Below, one piece after another: positions 1 through 11,696 of a stretch of 64,000 bases of DNA. A program made the position numbers and the translations under genes. The notes under the pieces are model-generated. The model saw only the letters and a list, made by a program, of their open reading frames with translations, had not been told where the DNA came from and ran no database searches. This DNA is from Escallonia rubra (lineage: Eukaryota > Streptophyta > Magnoliopsida > Escalloniales > Escalloniaceae): contig JAVXUO010002002.1 of assembly GCA_033065855.1 (NCBI GenBank), positions 62,001 to 126,000 of the forward strand, in the 5' to 3' direction. Each line of letters starts with the position of its first letter. Position 1 is the first letter of the stretch.

Positions 1-649
1 TATATTTAGGAGTTGATTCAGTCTAAATAGCGCATGAAGATTAGACATGCAAGCAAAAATGTAAGACATCAGAATTCATATAATAATCAGGAAGAAAACT
101 GAAGAGACACAAAACTAGGAGCTCCGGCCAAGCCACAACAAAGATTCCTATAAACCATATTTATTTCATGAGAGCATATTTTGGAACTAACGTCATTTGT
201 ATGCTACATAGTCAAAGACATTATTATGAATATTTTTCACATGCTTTGTGTTGTGCTTAACACATTCCCGTGGTGTTCACCTGTCCAAGGATCATATAAT
301 TGCATGTTCATAAACTTCCCATAATCTCATCATTAACTGTAAAAGCCTCGTATGTTATGCACATGATATGACGTGAATTTGACACGAGCTCTCTTCCGCC
401 TTTCTGCTTTCTCTGACTAAATTGATATCTGCTATATATGCATGATAAGTATTCTTACTTGGATATCTCTTAATAAGAGTATCATCCTCTATGACTCCTC
501 CTCCACCCCCAGCCCACATGCTCGGGGAAGGTGCATATTCTTATATCGTTTTTAGTAACATTGAACATGTAAGAAAGTTGTCAAAAAGAGAGAAAACCAT
601 GCATTTCCTTGTGTAGATGCAGGCAAATGACTTGAACAAATACCCTTAC

Positions 650-1132
650 CTGCTGAGGAATAGGGGGGGTGATTCTTGCTACATCGCGAAGATAACTAAC
701 AAAACCGTCTCGCATAAGGTACTGCATTCCCATGAGCTCTTCACTCTTTTTGCTGATATCATTCCCTGCATGCCCTTCCCTTACCTCTTCTATCTCCGCC
801 CCATCTCTCGTGAACGCCTTGCCAACTTCGTCCTTCAATCCATGCCTCTTCAAGCTCTGGTACATTCTTAATGCAACATACCTCGCGGTCTCTGGGGATG
901 CATTCTCTAACTTGTGCCTTACTTCTGGCGTCGACCCACCCGATATTGGTGGTATCTTTTGTGGCATCTCTTCATCACCGTGAGTAGTAACTGGCAACGT
1001 TATTACACTGTCGCTTAGCACCGAGTAGCCACTGATTGAAGATGGTCTTGGCGAGTAAGTTTCCGCTATCGGTATGTCCTCTCCGGGCCACCATATTGTA
1101 TCAGAAGGGGAGCTTATAGAGTTCGTAGGCAT
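650..1132 (-). CDS. Unrecognised protein, first coding exon (partial gene)
   Basis: An open exon of 161 codons starts at the ATG at 1132 and reads to 650, where CAG is followed by a good donor, GTAAGG. It ends in phase 0, so more exons should lie further left, possibly outside the window. The protein begins MPTNSISSPSDTIWWPGEDI, is serine/proline-rich for about 60 residues, then becomes a charged, probably helical stretch (around residues 70-155) with no signal peptide or membrane segment. Reading on past the donor adds only 22 residues before a stop. I do not recognise a domain and assign no function. Codon use looks normal, and the exon is longer than most chance ORFs here, but the call rests only on ORF length and the donor. 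Confidence 0.45.
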
Positions 1133-2730
1133 CTTTTTGGTTTTGCGAAGTATTGATCAGACTCCAAAGTTTGAACTTGCATGTGGTATGTATAAGAGAG
1201 GAGAGTGTCAATGATGAGACTTGGTATGCTTCGAGGCATGTTGGTTTTTGTGTATTCTTTTTCTAAACAAATGCGAGAGAAAAGTAAACGGAGGCTCACA
1301 TGCCACGTGGAAGATGCAGGTTGAACAATGAAAAGTAGGTATCAATAACAAATTGAGACTGCTTTTTATGGCATCTATTTTGATGGTTTGTTTCCTAAAA
1401 CATACTGGTTTTAGTTTAAGATCTTTCCAACGAATTCATGCACTTTTTTAACTGGTCTTCCATGATCTTTCTTTCTTCTTTCGGTTCATTCTCATGTGAT
1501 TTACTTCTCGTTTTTGAGTCATCTGCAATGCCTACATTGTTGCTATCTCAATGATTGTTTCCTCATCCTTTATCTGTCTATATATTGGTTATAGGAAAGT
1601 GATTCTATTGCTGTCACAGACAAGTTATCAGTGGCACGACACCGTAGTATGGTACATCATGCAATATATTTACCCCTTTCCTCAGTAACAGTTTTGTGAT
1701 TGTGGAAGTATTCTTATTCACATAATGTTGAAAAAAGGCCTCAACTTTTCAGAAGGTAGATTAGCTGCTTCTGATTTGATTGTCACAACTCTGTGTCAAA
1801 AATTTCTCAACTTTGTATTCACACAAGTAGCCTTCATTCATCCTGGAAGATACTATTTAAAAAAACATGCACATGACATATTCCATGACATCTGTAGTTA
1901 ATTATGCATTCTACTGGCTTCGTGCCAGGGCGGCTTGAACTGATGAGAAGGTTGAATACCTTCAATTAATAAATTGAGCTTAGTAGTTGACTTGAGAGAA
2001 TGTGTGTACAAATAGAGTACAAATAGAATATGAATCTTTGTTCTTTAAATTTTGTAAATGTTGCATTCTATAACATCAACTTGGGGAATCCCTGCATTTT
2101 GATCTCCTCTTCCGAGTACAGCAGATGTTTGATGTTTCACCTGCAGATTGCAGGGGCCTGCAACGGCCTTCCAGGTTGCAGGCCCAATACATTGTAGTCT
2201 AAGCACCTCAATGTGATCCTAGCATTTGATTTTGTGGACTAAAGGTTCATTTAGTGGCAGAAAGTTACTATTTTGGTTGCAAGTACTACTAGTATTAGGA
2301 CTTGACTTCTATATATGAATAAACATGACCTTGAAAACCCCATGCCTTTTCCATCTGTATGAGGCCACTACAGAACGATCCAATATGCATGCCATGCTTA
2401 GCAGACCAAGTGTGTAAGTGTGTGCGCGCACGCGCATGAAGAGAGAGAGAGAGAGAGAGAGATTCTAAAATGTCTAAAAGAGTGGTTTGGACATAAATTA
2501 GCATGCATGCATCTATAAGAGTTGCGAGAATTGTTTATGCTGAGAGCTATAAAATCAACCAAGAACAGTTGCAATAATTTTAGCCTTTAAAAATCCTGTC
2601 AAGGAATTGTACCAAGGTTAGCGTGCTTTAGAGATGCATTTCCCTTAATGTCATTGTACTTGCAAATCATTGTAACGCATCTTTCATGAGAATCTACTCA
2701 AATGTATTGATGGTGTTTTATCTTGTTCGG
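1133..2730. other. Intergenic, no gene seen
   Basis: AT-rich sequence without a convincing coding exon. It holds a (GA)n microsatellite near 2438-2462, preceded by a short alternating purine-pyrimidine patch (GTGTGCGCGCACGCGC, about 2420-2436). Confidence 0.5.
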
Positions 2731-4413
2731 AAAAGAGACAAAAGTAGGATGGTTCTTAAAGTATTATCGTTTCTCCGGTTTAGTCCTTCAACTGAACTTT
2801 TCGCGGTTATCATGATCTTTTAATTGACATTCGTTAGCCACATTAGTCCTTTGACCTGCTTTTAGTCAAGTTTTAACGGTTGGACAGTAACACTAGAATC
2901 ATTTCTCAAATGAACTCTCTTGTGCTTTCTGAACTATTAATGTGTCTAAATTAGTTCCAAACTGATTTAAAGAGGTCTTGGTGCTTTGAACATTGCTAAT
3001 TTCATCCTTTTGGAAACTTTATGTCTCTCTCCACTTCCTCGATCACCCCTTACCTGCACATTTTTTCACCCTTAACCGCCCCTCCCCTCCAGAAATGCAG
3101 CACATACGTCAAGCAATACACCTGCAGAGTACGACAACAACTCAATTCTGACAACATATTTGTTTGCCCTAAACGCTTCACTACGCAAACCTAAAATCCC
3201 ATATTCTTCTTTTTGCGCAAGACTTTTTCTCCATCAATTCATGTATAAGCAAGGAATGAAATCAGATTCTCGAAGGGATGATTTGTTAAATATTATTGGC
3301 ATTGACCCTTGTCAAAACTCCAAGATTAAACTGGTGTCTATAACCTCCCACGGGTGTACCATTTTGATTTTACACGTAATCTAAAGGCAATAATCTGTTT
3401 ATCTAAAACATGGAACTTGAGCATTGTAGGTTTAAATTGGTTGAGGTGGCTATGATGGCAGTGCTTTATAACAGGGATGTTGGGAGCTCTAAAGGGAGGG
3501 GAGGGCTGATTTTCATGTAGAATTTGTCATCGGTTAGTTCAGTTTACTTTTTAAGTCAGTGCGGAAGAAATGGATGGGGTGGTGTTGGTTGCTTTGGTGG
3601 CAAGGGAAGTTGATCGTGCATAGTAAGAACAGAGGCACCTTAGGACAAAGGTGGGTCATCGTCGTTCCCCCACCCACCCTGGGAAAAAAAAATACCTAAA
3701 TGGGAGAAGTATTGTTTTGTACTGTGTTTTATTTAGCATACGGTTGATATTAGCTTTGTATTTTTATTTGTCCACCTTATCATCTATAGAGATAATAAAC
3801 AAAGATGTTATTCTCGCCCTTATATGCTATTATATAGTCTTATTTGCCGCTAAAATGATAACAATTGTTACTAAAAGTGCATCTTTAGCGACAAAAAAAA
3901 AGTTTAAGAGCACAAGGGAGTGAAAATGACATCACCACTCCCCCACCCACGCACAAAAAACAGAACAAAACAAAAAAAAAAGCTCTTTAACTGGTGGATA
4001 GCTGAGTAGTTATGGTGTTAAAAAACTATGGTAATGGTAGTGAATTATTTTATTGGAGCATAAATTGTATTTTTTCATTACCGTCCAAAATTTGATTGAA
4101 GTGACAAAAAGGACGAAGTTGACCGCTGATGCAATGTTAAATGACCAAGAGTACAAAAATTAGTTTAGAAAATAATTTAGCAACACGTTAATAGTTCAAG
4201 GATCACAAAGCAGTTTCATCCTAAAAAATGACTCTAGTGTTCCTAATGTGAGAGCCACAAACGTTAAAATTCGGATTTGAAACTGGTAAAAAGATCAATG
4301 TGGTTAGAGTTGGGAAGTTAAAGAACAGTAACAACCAAAAAAAAAAAAAATAGTTGAAAGACTAAACTGGAGAATCGACAATAGTTTGACGATCACGACC
4401 GCTTTTGTCTCTT
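2731..4413. mobile_element. TIR DNA element (Mutator-like?), about 1.7 kb
   Basis: The two ends are diverged inverted repeats. The left end has AGAGACAAAAGTAGG followed some 30 bases later by TTTCTCCGGTTTAGTC. The reverse complement of the right end has AGAGACAAAAGCGGTCG and then GATTCTCCAGTTTAGTC at the same spacing. Both continue into 'fall in/rise in' sequence typical of long-TIR plant elements. No transposase was seen, so it is non-autonomous. A clear target duplication was not found. The inside contains a fragment of the GCGAC-type MITE near 3830-3897 and pyrimidine-rich stretches. Confidence 0.5.
3830..3897. repeat. MITE fragment of the TTTAGCGAC family
   Basis: The stretch from TTGCCGCTAAAATG to CATCTTTAGCGAC forms a weak hairpin and resembles the ends of the complete copy at 5728-5872 and the fragment at 56008-56080. 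Confidence 0.4.
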
Positions 4414-4451
4414 CGGGAAACGCTTAACATCACGCCCTCTTAAGCTTATTT

Positions 4452-4466
4452 AAATGTTGTTGTATT
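4452..4466. repeat. Left target-site duplication of the LINE tail
   Basis: AAATGTTGTTGTATT, identical to 4893-4907. Confidence 0.75.
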
Positions 4467-4892
4467 AGAAAAGTCAACTGTAGCCTCATGTTTTAATTGG
4501 TTATCTCTTTAGCTTTTTATTTGGTGTCGGTTTTAATTGGTTTTGTATTTAGTTTTTCTAGTTTTAGGTTTTTTGTCGTTTTCCTCGTCATGGGCTCACC
4601 TTGGGACAGGGTTATTGTCCCTTGTGTATAGTTAGTGTCTTGCCTTGGGTAAATGTATACTAATCTTTTATGCAGGTAGTCTTCGGTGGAGGTTCTTTGG
4701 CGATAAAGCCGTTCTTGTTTTAGCCGCTCTCAGATATTCAGGGACGCCTGGCTATGTGTCAGTCCTTGTCTGTGGCTCCATTGCAAGGATGCAGTTCCTG
4801 TTATTTTCTTCTTTTATTGTACTCTATTTTGTACTACTTGCTTATTAATGATATGATTGGTAGGATTTTTACCTACAGTCAAAAAAAAAAAA
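4467..4892 (+). mobile_element. 5'-truncated LINE tail with poly(A) and 15-bp target duplication
   Basis: A 3'-end-like sequence ends in a run of 15 A's (4881-4895; a few of the A's belong to the duplication) after CCTACAGTC. It is flanked by a perfect 15-bp direct repeat, AAATGTTGTTGTATT, at 4452-4466 and 4893-4907. Poly(A) plus a long variable duplication is the mark of target-primed reverse transcription. Only the untranslated 3' part was inserted; no ORF2 domain is visible. The intact duplication suggests a fairly young insertion. Confidence 0.7.
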
Positions 4893-4907
4893 AAATGTTG
4901 TTGTATT
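4893..4907. repeat. Right target-site duplication of the LINE tail
   Basis: AAATGTTGTTGTATT, identical to 4452-4466; it begins within the poly(A) run. Confidence 0.75.
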
Positions 4908-5727
4908 GTTAAAGAAGTTAAACCTAGTGTAACATAGTCTAAGTTGTTTCCCGCTTTCCGGCTAGTCTAACTGCGAACCATTCCTAACCACATTCCTATC
5001 CTACTATGTAGAAAAATGGCCAAAGTACGTAATAATAAGACGTGAAGTAGACTTTTCCTTGTATTTTTTTTTTTTTTTTTGACATACTTCATGCTGGCCT
5101 CTGGGGAAAAGTTTCTTTGAGGTTGACCGTGCTTGCTTTGGTGCTATGCTGTCAACAAGCTTTGTTAATCCTTCTCCACAAAAGTAAAGTTGTTCCATCT
5201 TTCCCCTTAATAAGCCCTAAGAAACCACATTCCACCTTATTCAATATATATTTTTAGTTAATCAAAATAATTTGATATAAATAATAAGAGCATGTCTCTT
5301 TAATTACACGAATAGTCAGACTACTTTCCAAGAACACCAAAATTAAATACGTGAAAATAAATATTACAATCATGTGGGAAAACTATTAATCAACGTACTA
5401 AAACCTTAGTTAATGTAGGGAGACCATTGATTGTTGTTCTTGGTTTAGGTATTAACTTGCATTTTAGCCTATGCATCAGATTAATCTTGAACAAAGGAAG
5501 AGGCTTCAAATAAAGGACTTGAGAATGCTAACGTTGATGACGTTGGAGACGGAAGACAAACTAAAATGAGTTGAGTGACGTGAAGCGAGGTGAGTGCTAT
5601 TCTACAAGGAAGTAACTTCAAAGGCACTTGAACTGCTTTTTGCCGACCCAAACCAGAACTCTCCCAACCAACCGAAAGAATAAATTTTGGCTCCTATCCG
5701 TGTTGTAGGAGTGTTTCTATAACCCCG

Positions 5728-5872
5728 TGTATAGTGATAATTAATAGTCGCTAAATATTTTTAGTGACTTTTCTTTTAACACTTTTAACGAAAATTCTTA
5801 GTAGTACTTTTTTAGCATCACTAAATAAAAATCACTAAAAATATTTAGAGACGATTGATTGTCGCTATATAG
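5728..5872. mobile_element. Hairpin MITE, about 145 bp
   Basis: Two arms of about 40 bases are inverted repeats around a loop of about 60 bases. The left arm includes TAGTCGCTAAATATTTTTAG and the right arm includes CTAAAAATATTTAGAGACGA. The outer ends (TATAGTGAT and GTCGCTATA) also pair imperfectly. There is no coding potential. Related fragments occur at 3830-3897 and 56008-56080, so this is a repeated family. Confidence 0.7.
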
Positions 5873-5879
5873 AGGGTAG

Positions 5880-7230
5880 GAGGAAGATTCTTTCAACCGA
5901 GGTAGCAGTCAAATTTTTCCACCGAAAAATACACCTCAACCCTGGAACGGGAATCAAAGCATTGCAAAGAATATCCAGGATTGAGGACAAAGCTTTGCAA
6001 TCACTTACATTGGAAAACACTATTAACATACTTAAGTAGGGGCAAAAAATGTTGGAATAGGCTGCCTTACTTGTAATATTTGAGTTTTCTAAAACTGGGA
6101 AGCCCAAGTTTTAAGTGATCATTGAAGTAGTTGAGCTATGGTTTATCTGATGTTGTTTATTGTTATGTGGTATACAATGTGTATGGCCTGTTTAATTATG
6201 TGAAGTTTTTCATGCGTGAACCCGCATAGTTGGAATCCTATTAGGGTTAGGTCAATCTCCTATTCTTACATAAGTGATAGCATGCCCGATGTTGTTTTCA
6301 GTTCTAACGAAAAGGGAGAAGAAGATCTTGCTCTGCACACCACGAGTGATCGTGTCAACAGTTGTTCCCGGTGAAAATATTGAATCATTGCCTCGAACAA
6401 TATGCAATTGTGTTTTATCGTACTTGTGTTAATATATTTACGGCGTTCTAGATCTCTAACATAAGCGATCAAATTAACTTTAGCATAAATGTCCACCGAG
6501 AATAAACTACACGCGACACTGCACGTTATCGTTTACGATGACCGCTTCATACTTTTACTAAATCTACAAAATGTCAATGTTTGCATTGAAACAGATAACT
6601 TCTGTTATCACTTCCAGACTGATTGCAGCAAATTTGCTGTTAACTCGTCACTTGAGGGCATAAATGGTTAAAAAATTCCTCCGAAAAGTTTTTGGTAATA
6701 ATTTATCTCCGTAAGGGACAAAAATTGGCAACATCCATTTTTCTTGTTCTGGATGCTCAAATGCAGTGCAGAACCCACCCTCTCACACCAGAAAAGCCAT
6801 TCTCTGAATGGAACTGGTCGGTTTCCGACCCATTAGTAAAAGGAATGTAAGGTGCAAACCGACCCTAAAAAGATAGCTTCCACTGAGAAAATTCCTAGTA
6901 TAAATCTGAACTCACTCAAACTGAGACTGTTACACCCTCAGCTACTTGTGAAGCCTGCGCAAGTTGTTTCAGTGCTCCCAGAAGGTGGTCACAAGCATAT
7001 GCAGCTTAGGTCTTCTATTTCAACTTCCCACAAACGTGGGTGCCTTCACCCTATGTACCTACGATATCTCTGCCTATCAATATGGTGACAAAGAAGAACA
7101 AGTCACAATCCAAGTAGGGTTCCTTAGCATGTTGAGATCTTGATCATCACAGCCTAGAAAAATATTGGCCGTCTATAGGATAGTGAGATTTTGTTCAGAG
7201 GTTTGATATAGCCTGATTCTCTTTTGCTAC
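5880..7230. other. Intergenic, no gene seen
   Basis: No exon or transposon end was recognised. Short reading frames near 5865-6107 and 6266-6496 (both minus) have no recognisable domain. Confidence 0.45.
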
Positions 7231-7239
7231 ATTGTGCTC

Positions 7240-7249
7240 TATATATAAG
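7240..7249 (+). promoter_or_regulatory. TATA box of the polygalacturonase gene
   Basis: TATATATAAG lies about 35 bases before the ATG at 7281. If it is the TATA box, transcription would start near 7270-7280 and the 5' leader would be very short. Confidence 0.5.
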
Positions 7250-7280
7250 ACCTCATCTCTCCGAAAAAGCTAAGATCACC

Positions 7281-9200
7281 ATGGAATCCTCCAGACTACT
7301 TTTCGTCCTGGTTTTCTCGATTTCCTTGTGTTTTTATGAGCAGGCACATTTTCGCGTTTTGGGACAGATTTACTTAGCACCTTCCCCTGCACCCCAGGGT
7401 GCCATGCCGAGTCTAAATGACAATTCATCCAAGTCTGCAACCATCTTCAATGTACTATCTTTTGGTGCAGTCGGAGATGGCATCACGGACGATACACAAG
7501 CACTCAAGATGGCTTGGGATGCTGCTTGCCAAAGTGAATTGGCAATTTTACTTGTCCCTAAGCACTTTACTTTCATGGTGCAGTCTATGATTTTCACGGG
7601 GCCTTGCGAAAGTGGAGTTGTGTTTATGGTAATGTTGACACACTGATGAAAAGCTCAATGCATAGTCTGTAGAATTTGAAATGAATTTTGATCTTTGTGC
7701 TCTCTTTTTGCTTCCATCTTGTGAAGATTGATGGAACTCTTATGCCCCCCGATGGACCGAATTCGTGGCCAAAGAGTAACAGTAGGAGACAGTGGCTGGT
7801 CTTCTATAGAGTTAATGGAATGTCAATGCAAGGTGCTGGACTAATAGATGGAAGAGGAGAGAAGTGGTGGAACCTTCCCTGCAAACCTCACAAAGTAAAT
7901 GATTTTCCTACTCCTCTCTTCCCCCTCCTCTTGCTCTGTTAACAGCCTAACTTACTAGCAATACTGTTGAACAGGGAGCCAATGGAACAACTCTACCTGG
8001 TCCATGCGATAGCCCTGTTGTAAGTTTAAACCTATCACATTACTTTCGAAGTTTTGACTGAAATTCACTAGAATGGATTATGAAGTTTTAATTTTCTATT
8101 GCTTTAAAACTTATAGGCTATGAGGTTCTTCATGAGCTCTAATTTGACTGTAAAAGGGCTTAAGGTCAGGAACAGTCCACAGTTCCATTTTCGGTTTGAT
8201 AATTGCCGGGATGTCCTTATAGATTCACTGTACATAAAAGCACCTTCATTGAGTCCTAACACTGATGGAATCCACATAGAGAACTCCAACAATGTGAAGA
8301 TATACAACTCTGTTGTTTCCAATGGTAAATGTTTCCTCTCAACCTTTTGATTCTTACCCTCTGATCTCTTTCGAGTGTTGAGCTCATCATTGTACCATTG
8401 GCATCAATTTGGGTCATGCAGGTGACGACTGTGTATCAATTGGAGCTGGTACTTTCAATGTTGATATTAACAATATAACATGTGGTCCTAGCCATGGAAT
8501 AAGGTAAAGTTTACTGCATCTCAGAACTCTCCAAGGGCCACTTTAGGTCTCTGCGTGTTCCAAACTGGCTCTAAAAGCAAGTTCTACTTTATTTCGAACC
8601 AGAAAGGAGATATGTTCAACTTGGGGGAAAACACCACCAGTACCAAAACGTCAAAGGCTTAGAATTTCTAAACACTGCTTGTTTGCTTGGTGCAGTATTG
8701 GCAGCCTAGGTATCCGGAACTCCCGAGCATGCGTCTCAAATATCACGGTGACCGACTCGGTCATCAAGCACTCAGACAACGGGGTTCGAATTAAAACATG
8801 GCAAGGTGGATACGGAACAGTGTCTAGGGTGACCTTCAATAACATTCACATGGACACAGTCCGGAACCCTATCATGATAGACCAGTACTACTGCCAAACT
8901 AAGGGATGCATAAACCAAACTTCTGCAGTTCTAATATCTGATGTGCTGTATGCCAACATTAAGGGTACTTATGATGTGAGAAGCCCACCGATGCATCTAG
9001 CGTGCAGTGATACAGTGCCATGCACAAACCTCACGCTTTCTGGAGTGGAGCTCCTTCCTGCTCAAGGATACTCTATTGCTGATCCATTTTGTTGGAATGC
9101 CTATGGTGATCTCAAGACACTTACAATTCCACCACTCTTCTGCCTGTTGGAGGGGATTCCACCGATGCATTTACCACGAAATGAGGTTGATCAGTGCTGA
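7281..9200 (+). CDS. Polygalacturonase, glycoside hydrolase family 28 (At1g48100/PGX3-like)
   Basis: Hydrolyses alpha-1,4 linkages of homogalacturonan in the cell wall. Six exons join in frame to 451 residues: 7281-7628, 7727-7894, 7975-8019, 8117-8324, 8422-8503 and 8696-9200, all with GT-AG borders. Residues 1 to about 30 look like a signal peptide ([18 protein letters not shown]), followed by a Ser/Pro-rich stretch. All four GH28 signatures are visible: NTDG (235-238), GDD (257-259), the GPSHGIS block with His281, and RIK (315-317). The three active-site aspartates are D237, D258 and D259. The text [11 protein letters not shown] and [11 protein letters not shown] matches the Arabidopsis At1g48100 clade as I remember it. 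Length and motifs are complete, so the enzyme should be active. Substrate mode (endo or exo) cannot be read from sequence. Confidence 0.93.
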
Positions 9201-9417
9201 ATCAAATTAGGTTCAATGGTGTAAAATTTATTTGACCAACTAATACGTACTTAATATATATAGTTCCACGTATACTACAGGAAAGCTATAGTTGTATCAC
9301 TGATGAACACTTATATAGTTCAATCTTATGAATACCATTGACCGGACACAAGCTTGTTCTCTTTACTTTTGATTTACAATTTGCTCATACTAAGATGTGC
9401 TTAAGATGAAAATCAGA

Positions 9418-9859
9418 CTAACGAGCCAAAGGGTGAGCGCATATTAAATATGCAGATGTACCCCTACCAATAGCTTTACTTTTAGGAAATGAAAATTATC
9501 ATCATTTACTGATTTTCTTGGACATAAAATGTAACTCAACAGTCTGATAACGCTATGGTATTAATGGTGGTCGGTAAGACTTCGCTTTCCGTGGTGAACA
9601 TTTCGATATGCAGTCCCGATAAAACTGGCTTGAGAGCAACCTTTTGCTCATTTGGATATTTAGAAGATCTCTTTAAATGAGTCAGGTACTATGAAGTTTG
9701 AGTTGACTCGTTTATCTATATCTAGCTAGCTGATTAGAAAAGCTGATAGCTCGAGTTGAACTCGAGCTATTATCACAAGCAAAATATATTTCTCGGGTAA
9801 TCTTGAGATAAAGAGCAATAAATTGACGCGCTTAACATGTGCTCACCCTTTGGCTCGTT
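9418..9859. mobile_element. MITE with 28-bp inverted ends, about 440 bp
   Basis: The left end, TAACGAGCCAAAGGGTGAGC, is repeated inverted at the right end (GCTCACCCTTTGGCTCGTTA), and the match continues inwards with a few changes. A short direct repeat, AATCAGA, flanks it (9411-9417 and 9860-9866). Inside is an almost perfect palindrome at 9747-9769, TAGCTCGAGTT / AACTCGAGCTA around one base. No coding sequence. The TIR style and 7-8 bp duplication suggest hAT. Confidence 0.65.
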
Positions 9860-9879
9860 AATCAGATGTCCATTTTGAT

Positions 9880-10939
9880 TAAGCCTCAAACTGTAAGAGA
9901 AGTTTTATGGTCCTATTCAGGGTGATGTGGACACACAACTAAATCCCATGCTCAGCTGCAACTTGCTATCAAGAACTTCTTTGGGCAAACATGAAAGCAA
10001 TGGCAACAGCGACGGTGTTATGTATCTGATGTGCACGTAGGTTTGGTGCTTCACACTCGTATAGCATGTTCTATCAACCGTGTATAAACCATCCTATAAC
10101 CTATAAGCTCTTAGCATGACAATATTATTCTCTCTTGTGTGGGTGCGCGAAGGCGTGTCGCGTGTGTCAATATGTATGCGCGCGCGTCATGTGTGCGCCC
10201 GCGCGTGTTGCATGATCTCAAGTGCATGTGCAGCCAAATTTTTTCCTTTAACAATATATCGAGTGTGAAGGTACATCTATATCTATATAGAAACATGACC
10301 AATAATCATTTTAGGAAAGTAGTGGGATTCTTGTAGGAAAAGTTTTTAGCATTTATAGGATTTCTTTGCGCACAAGGTAGTGAAGAAGTAGTAGCAACAA
10401 TTTGCTAAGCAGTTGGTCCGTAGTTTCATGTGTTAAACATGAACATGAAACCCCAAATTCAGATAAGCAGTCATCTTTTTCTTTTCCACACACACGCACA
10501 AGCACTTGCTATTCGTGAATGAGATTGCCGATGATATTGCTAGTAATTGCAACGCCTGCAAAAAGTGACTCGAACATTATTTGCTGTGAGTTGATGTTCC
10601 TAGTGGCCTACGTCCCGTGGGCTAAGCAATAACCGTCTGCGCCACATATGGCACTAGACGTAACATTCAAAGTCTAAACTGAAACACCAAGTGATGAACC
10701 AAAAGGCCAACTTTTACTACATATGGACGCATGATATGATTTGAGGGTCACCATAGTTCGCAATAGCTGATAAATTTTGGCGTGAGGTCCCAAAAGTAGG
10801 GGATGAATGAGACTTGCATTGCACGAGGGAAGATACAAAGATAGGATGGTATGGGACAATATCTATGATTGTAGTAGTAGGAGGTGAAAGTAAGAAGAAT
10901 TTCGTGGAATGCAAGGGCGGCTGTGGGCCCAAGATCCCC

Positions 10940-10983
<44 letters not shown>

Positions 10984-11687
10984 GAGACAGAGAGAGAGAC
11001 AGTAATAGTGTAAAACTTGGACGAAACTGCTTTCGCGAATGACTTAGTGATCGATGATGTTCATAGAAAAGTAAAAACGGGCCGGTGCACGGGGTTCTTA
11101 TTATCTTATATACCTAATACCTTCAAAGTCCACCATCAACCCACAACTCTTTTTTGTGTGTGTGTGTGTCCTTATATGCTTACAATGGAGTCTAGAAAGA
11201 GCTGAAGAGCTGATGCACCCGCATATCCCTTAAAAAAAATGGAGTATGACTACGTTTGATCGTTTCGCTTTTCACCAAGAGATATAGTAATGATCAAGTT
11301 AAGATTCAAGGGAATGGAAACAAAAATATGCAAGTCCCTAAACCAAGAAAAATGAGACACATGACACGTGTTTTACAAAATTTTGCTGCCAATCCACGGT
11401 GCGGATTGATATCTTGGTCCTTTTATGTTCCAAATTTTGAAGCCTTTGACATCTAAAATCCGAATGTAGTCAAGGATTGGAGTTGTTCGAATTCTCTGCC
11501 AGCAATTTCATCTCTCTTGTAATTGGTTGTAAGGTCCCAAAAAAGAAAGGGAAAAAATCTAACAATGTCGAAACAATATGTATTGCTTGCAGCGAAAGGT
11601 AAGACTGTTAAAGAGAAGAGTTCTAGCTCTTTTAGCTATGCCCGGCCTCGTGTTTGTCTACTTATGCTCGTAATCGTTAAGAGCTCA
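9880..11687. other. Intergenic with low-complexity tracts
   Basis: No gene found. It carries alternating purine-pyrimidine patches near 10139-10205 (GCGCGCGTC-type) and the compound microsatellite listed separately. Confidence 0.45.
10936..11002. repeat. Compound microsatellite C(n)-(TC)n-(AC)n-(GA)n
   Basis: A run of about 15 C is followed by (TC)10, (AC)6 and an interrupted GA/CA purine tract. Homopolymer lengths in such tracts are often wrong in assemblies. Confidence 0.9.
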
Positions 11688-11696
11688 AATTTTTTT

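Noticed and set aside
5060-5090. T-run near 5066 as the tail of a minus-strand retroposon
   Set aside because: No target duplication or recognisable body was found next to it.
6266-6496. 76-codon minus frame suggesting a retroelement piece
   Set aside because: Vaguely like text seen in plant retroelements, but no motif could be named.
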